Below, one piece after another: positions 4,079 through 7,198 of a DNA stretch of 7,198 nucleotides. Position numbers and translations under genes: made by a program. Location of the stretch: the NCBI GenBank assembly GCA_003140705.1, contig PLKU01000166.1, positions 9,213-16,410 on the forward strand. The letters are read 5' to 3'. Within the stretch, counting starts at the first letter, position 1; each line of letters starts with the position of its first letter. The notes beneath the pieces were generated by a model. The model was given only the letters and a program-made list of their open reading frames with translations, was not told where the DNA came from and did no database searches. The stretch comes from Acidobacteriaceae bacterium. GTDB taxonomy: Bacteria > Acidobacteriota > Terriglobia > Terriglobales > Acidobacteriaceae.

Positions 4079-6361
4079 CTACCCAAGTCCTTGCAGCGCT
4101 GTCTTTGCATCCTTGGCTGTCGGAGAATCGGGAGCTAACGACAACGCCTTTTTCAAGTGAATTGCCGCGCTGCCCTTATCCGAAAGTTTGCTGTACACCA
4201 TTCCCAGGTGATATTGCATGGCCGCATTGCTAGGATCTGTCTTCAACGCGTCCTCAAGCAGATCGCGAGCAAATGAATAGGATCCCTTGTAATAGTAGGC
4301 CCAAGCAAGTGTATCCGCGGTGTCAGGGGAGTTCGGCATAGCCCGCCGTGCCGTTTGCGCAAGCGTCAATGCCACATCGACGTTTTCTCCGTTCTCAAGC
4401 ATCCGATAGGCCAGATTGTTCGCTGCAATTGGCTGCTTCGGTTGGATCTGCAAAGACTTCTTGTAGTAATCCGCGGCTTTCGCCTGATTTCCACGCGATT
4501 CCTCGAGGGTCCCAAGAATTGCCATGGCGCCGGCGTCGTTGGGATGCGAATTCGACCACTGTTCCCAAACGCCAATTGCGTTCGCCGTCTGTCCTCGCTG
4601 GACCTGGATCTGCGCGAAGAGCATTACCGCTTCGCCGTCAGCAGGATTGAGCTGGATCGCCTTCTGGGATGTTGCAGCGGCTTGGTCAAGATTCTTGCTT
4701 TGGAGCTGGAGCTGCGTTAGCAAGTCAAGAAAGCCGGTGTTCTTCGGACTCTTGTCGATTTGCGCGTTCAATCGGGCAAGGCCCTTGGCCGACTGTTTTT
4801 GGTAAAGATCGCAACCAACCAGCAGACGCAGGGCTGCGACCGAATTCGGGTCGTATTGCATAGCCTGCTCAAGCAGCACAACTCCCTCAGGCATACGCTT
4901 CTGCCTTAGCCGGAGTTTGCCGAGTTCTAGATAGGCTTGCGAATACTGTGGGGCGACGCTCATTGCAGTCTTGAGGTCGGCTTCAGCTTTGTCCACCGAA
5001 TTGCGATTCATCTCAACTGTGGCGCGCCACATATATCCGCCCGCAAAGTGAGGCGCAGAGGCGATGGTCTTGTCAGCAACATCGGATAGCAAGTCCATGT
5101 CGCCGCGCTGACCAGCAATCTGTGCCAGGGCCTCCTGTGCGTCGACCCTGGAAGGATTCAGTGTTGCAGCTTGATTGAGGCTCTTTATAGCCAGGTTGTC
5201 ATCCCCTTTGGCCAGCGCTGCCCTGCCCAGCCAATACTGCAGAAAGGCGTCCTTCGGGAAATTCTTGGTCGCGTCCTCCAGAGCCTCTACGGCCTCATTC
5301 GCCTTACCATCGTTCAGCAGCACAATTCCTTGCAATGCCGCGACTTCTGGATCCTTGGCGTTCTGCTTCATCAATTCGGCAACCACCTTCTGCGCGGTCG
5401 CATAATCCTTGACTTCCACAAGGATGCGAATGTAGCCCTTCTGCACAAAAAGGTTCCTGGGATACTTCGCGGCAAGGCTCGCGAACTCCGCCTTGGACTT
5501 GTCCACCTGCCCGGAACTCGCGTAGTAATCCGCCAGCACTCGCACGCCTTGCGGATTGTCTGCCAGATCGATCGACGCCTGGCGAAGCACCTGCTCTGCC
5601 CTAGGTTGATCGCCTTCTTTCAGAATGATGCGAGCAAGACTTTCGCGCACGGAAAGGCTCTTCGGATCCGTAGCCACGGCATCCCAATTCGCGCGCTCGG
5701 CATCCGCCCATCGGCTGTTCTTGGAATAGAAGGCAGCCAGAAGCAGTTTCGCGCTCACCGATTTCGGATCGAGTGTGACTGACTTCTTTAGCTCTTCTTC
5801 CACAGAAGATGCCTTGGTTGGATCATTTGACTGCAGGAGCGCGAGATCTTCGTGAAATACAGCCCGGTTCGGGTCGAGTTCCAGGGCGCGCTGAAGGTCG
5901 ATTAGAGCTTGATCTTTCTGCCCTCGCCGGTTTGCTATGGCGCCGAGCATTGCGTGGACATCAGGGTTGTTCGGGTCCGCTGCCAATATGGCGTTCGCTT
6001 GAGCTTGTGCTTGGTCGACTTGGCCACCAGAAAGCAACAAGTTACCCAAATCGATCCGAGCCTTGTAGTTCTTCGGATCCAGGTCAACTGTATGCGCGAG
6101 TTCTCCATTTGCCGCATTGAATTCGCCCAAGTGCAGATAAGTTTGCGCCATCTCATAGTGTGCGTCAGCGTAGTCCTTATCGATTTTGATTGCATTTTGA
6201 AATTGGATACCGGCTTCCTTGTACTTGCCCTCGGCACTATACCGTTTCCCGCTCTCAAGATACTTTTGCTTTCGCACATTCGGATCGCCGTTACACCCAC
6301 TTATCAGTGCGGCTGCGACAAAAACCATGACTACCCAAAGAGAAGCTCTCCGATTCATCAT
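4079..6361 (-). CDS. PEP-CTERM system TPR-repeat lipoprotein (PrsT-like)
   Basis: A 760-residue protein. I place the start at ATG 6361 (or the adjacent ATG at 6358) because AGGTGG sits 3 or 6 bases upstream and a clean lipoprotein signal follows: MMNRRASLWVVMVFVAAALI, then S-G-C with lipobox Cys23. A longer reading from 6412 would add 17 polar residues before the signal. The remainder, about residues 30-755, is a nearly continuous array of 34-residue tetratricopeptide repeats, roughly 20, with the usual W/LG-Y-A-P spacing (for example YKARIDLGNLLLSGGQVDQA and YHLGMVYSKLSDKGSAAIHL). The N-terminal repeat (KYKEAGIQFQNAIKIDKDYA) and the C-terminal PDTADTLAWAYYYKGSYSFA region resemble the PrsT lipoprotein family of PEP-CTERM/exosortase loci. 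It would be anchored by lipid on the periplasmic side of a membrane and act as a protein-protein scaffold in polysaccharide or cargo export; the exact role is unknown even for the family. It lies between epsI and the flippase, same strand. Confidence 0.93.
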   Translation of the reverse strand: MMNRRASLWVVMVFVAAALISGCNGDPNVRKQKYLESGKRYSAEGKYKEAGIQFQNAIKIDKDYADAHYEMAQTYLHLGEFNAANGELAHTVDLDPKNYKARIDLGNLLLSGGQVDQAQAQANAILAADPNNPDVHAMLGAIANRRGQKDQALIDLQRALELDPNRAVFHEDLALLQSNDPTKASSVEEELKKSVTLDPKSVSAKLLLAAFYSKNSRWADAERANWDAVATDPKSLSVRESLARIILKEGDQPRAEQVLRQASIDLADNPQGVRVLADYYASSGQVDKSKAEFASLAAKYPRNLFVQKGYIRILVEVKDYATAQKVVAELMKQNAKDPEVAALQGIVLLNDGKANEAVEALEDATKNFPKDAFLQYWLGRAALAKGDDNLAIKSLNQAATLNPSRVDAQEALAQIAGQRGDMDLLSDVADKTIASAPHFAGGYMWRATVEMNRNSVDKAEADLKTAMSVAPQYSQAYLELGKLRLRQKRMPEGVVLLEQAMQYDPNSVAALRLLVGCDLYQKQSAKGLARLNAQIDKSPKNTGFLDLLTQLQLQSKNLDQAAATSQKAIQLNPADGEAVMLFAQIQVQRGQTANAIGVWEQWSNSHPNDAGAMAILGTLEESRGNQAKAADYYKKSLQIQPKQPIAANNLAYRMLENGENVDVALTLAQTARRAMPNSPDTADTLAWAYYYKGSYSFARDLLEDALKTDPSNAAMQYHLGMVYSKLSDKGSAAIHLKKALSLAPDSPTAKDAKTALQGLG

Positions 6362-6478
6362 TTTCCACCTACCGTCGAAACTCAAATGAACTTCCTTGAT
6401 CCGTTCGATCACTGTCTTCCATCCTCAATGGCCGTCTCTTGCCTAATCACAGCCCGATAACTGTTGCAAAATTGCGCT

Positions 6479-6494
6479 CGCATTCCCAATGCCA
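6479..6494 (-). promoter_or_regulatory. Sigma-54-like -24/-12 element for the TPR gene
   Basis: The minus strand reads TGGCATTGGGAATGCG, GG-N10-GC, matching 9 of 13 defined consensus positions. It shares the form TGGCA-N6-ATGCG with the element before the intact PEP-CTERM gene. It sits just after the epsI stop. Transcription from about 6467 would give a leader of about 105 bases before the TPR start. Confidence 0.38.
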
Positions 6495-6504
6495 GTCAAT
6501 CCAC

Positions 6505-7146
6505 TTAATCGGGGATAAAACGCGGGAGCATCGGCAAGAGTTGTCCCGTAAATGCCTCAGCACGCGTTTTCGCTGCCACCATGTCTTCTCCCGGACCGAC
6601 CGGCGTAATCACGCGAACCAGCGCGCCATCGGTACGCTTCAGCCAAATTGCGTCCGTCACCATGTAGACCTTGGCCATGTATTCGTTTGCGACGCTACGA
6701 CCGTGCGCCTGGTACCAATAAATTACGAACTGCTTGTTCTCTCCGGCGGCGATGATGTATTCGCCCACCCGGTGCGCCCTGCCCGCCACATCCCTTAAAT
6801 CGACGTATTTAGACGATTCAAAAACCCATCCTGCACCTGGCAAACAGTTCTTTGGCGAATGAATTGTGACGCCTGTTCTTTGTGTGGGGAAATAGCCAAT
6901 AAAGAGACCAATCTTGTGCAACTGTCCCGCCTGGCTGTAAACGCGCGAAAGGAAGTCTCCAGCCCCAAGAACATCAAGCGTCTCATGGTCGATCTGCAGA
7001 TCCGTGCCTGACCAACCGCCAATCACCCGCGGAACCTGCGTCAAAGGCTCGCTCGCAGGAATCAGATCGGCATCGCCGCGGGCGTACAGCAACAGCGCTG
7101 TTCCGGCAAGGAGAAGAACGACCGTCCAGAAGCGAGGACCCTTCAT
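6505..7146 (-). CDS. epsI: EpsI, exosortase-associated protein (DUF3485)
   Basis: A 213-residue protein with one N-terminal membrane segment (about residues 7-22) and a periplasmic EpsI domain. Family hallmarks are present in order: P-x-x-IGGWSG (about 39-47), GDFLSRVY (63-70), GYFPTQRTG (84-92), the signature HSPKNCLPGAGW (96-107, with His96 and Cys101) and YWYQAHGR (143-150). EpsI proteins occur only with exosortases, either as free proteins or fused to the exosortase C-terminus, and are thought to help in polysaccharide-linked processing of PEP-CTERM cargo; their chemistry is not firmly known. The length is normal for the free form. The ATG at 7146 is preceded by GGAGG (7152-7156) with a 5-base spacer, and overlaps the stop of the upstream gene in ATGA. 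That overlap implies translational coupling, and the partner is most often the exosortase gene, which would lie just beyond the window. Confidence 0.95.
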   Translation of the reverse strand: MKGPRFWTVVLLLAGTALLLYARGDADLIPASEPLTQVPRVIGGWSGTDLQIDHETLDVLGAGDFLSRVYSQAGQLHKIGLFIGYFPTQRTGVTIHSPKNCLPGAGWVFESSKYVDLRDVAGRAHRVGEYIIAAGENKQFVIYWYQAHGRSVANEYMAKVYMVTDAIWLKRTDGALVRVITPVGPGEDMVAAKTRAEAFTGQLLPMLPRFIPD

Positions 7147-7198
7147 ACCTTCCTCCCATGGGCCGGAAACAAACGCATTGTCAGATGGACGATATAGA
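7143..7198 (-). CDS. C-terminal end of an upstream gene (exosortase is a guess)
   Basis: The window's right edge opens into a frame that ends ...HLTMRLFPAHGRKV with TGA at 7143-7145, overlapping the epsI ATG by the classic ATGA arrangement. Only 17 residues are visible, too few to name a family; a basic C-terminus is all that can be said. In related loci the gene directly before epsI is usually an exosortase, hence the suggestion. The frame shared with epsI itself is also open to the edge, but the strong ribosome-binding site at 7152-7156 argues for epsI starting at 7146. Confidence 0.45.
   Translation of the reverse strand, partial: YIVHLTMRLFPAHGRKV

Noticed and set aside
5171..5782. 203-codon plus-strand frame inside the TPR gene
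   Set aside because: It is antisense to a clear tetratricopeptide-repeat coding sequence. Long antisense frames are expected from repetitive, codon-biased TPR DNA.
4355..6120. Repetitive DNA within the TPR gene as a possible CRISPR or tandem repeat array
   Set aside because: The periodicity is at the protein level (34-residue repeats) with divergent DNA. There are no identical direct repeats with regular spacers.
6362..6412. N-terminal extension of the TPR lipoprotein from a start at 6412
   Set aside because: It would place 17 charged residues before a lipoprotein signal peptide and has no good ribosome-binding site, whereas AGGTGG lies directly before the ATG pair at 6358/6361.

Overview
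The window reads as part of an exopolysaccharide / PEP-CTERM protein-sorting locus from a Gram-negative bacterium. All supported genes lie on the minus strand, so the locus is read from right to left. The composition, the Acidobacteriota-style PEP-CTERM tail (TPEPSSLLLLGTGLLGLA) and the gene set suggest an acidobacterium of the Terriglobia type. That taxonomic call is an inference from family resemblance, not from a marker gene.

Layout in transcription order. At the right edge is the last 17 codons of an unidentified gene (7143-7198), whose stop overlaps the start of epsI in ATGA. epsI (6505-7146) encodes the exosortase-associated EpsI/DUF3485 protein with its H-S-P-x-x-C-L-P-G-x-G-W signature. 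After a 143-bp gap comes a 760-residue TPR lipoprotein resembling the PEP-CTERM-system protein PrsT (4079-6361). After a further 121 bp comes a 14-helix MOP-superfamily polysaccharide flippase (2425-3957). The left third holds two PEP-CTERM substrate genes. One is a broken copy (about 1269-1889) with a signal peptide, internal frame changes, a nonsense codon and a mutated PEP motif. The other is an apparently intact copy (680 to beyond position 1) with a signal peptide, a beta-rich domain and a canonical PEP-CTERM tail cut by the window edge.

How they fit together. Known biology of these systems is that an exosortase, helped by EpsI, processes PEP-CTERM proteins during export, in loci that also make and export an exopolysaccharide. 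The flippase would move lipid-linked sugar repeats across the inner membrane, the TPR lipoprotein would act on the periplasmic side, and the PEP-CTERM proteins would be cargo. The exosortase itself and the glycosyltransferases are not in this window.

The least expected structure is non-coding. The intact PEP-CTERM gene and the broken one are preceded by the same roughly 100-bp leader (758-858 and 1964-2063, about 91% identical by hand alignment). A second short conserved stem-loop sits just before each ribosome-binding site. Sigma-54-like GG-N10-GC elements can be read upstream of the intact PEP-CTERM gene, the TPR gene and the flippase gene. The corresponding position upstream of the pseudogene has lost both the GG and the GC. 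This suggests a shared regulatory cassette for PEP-CTERM cargo genes that is decaying together with its dead copy.
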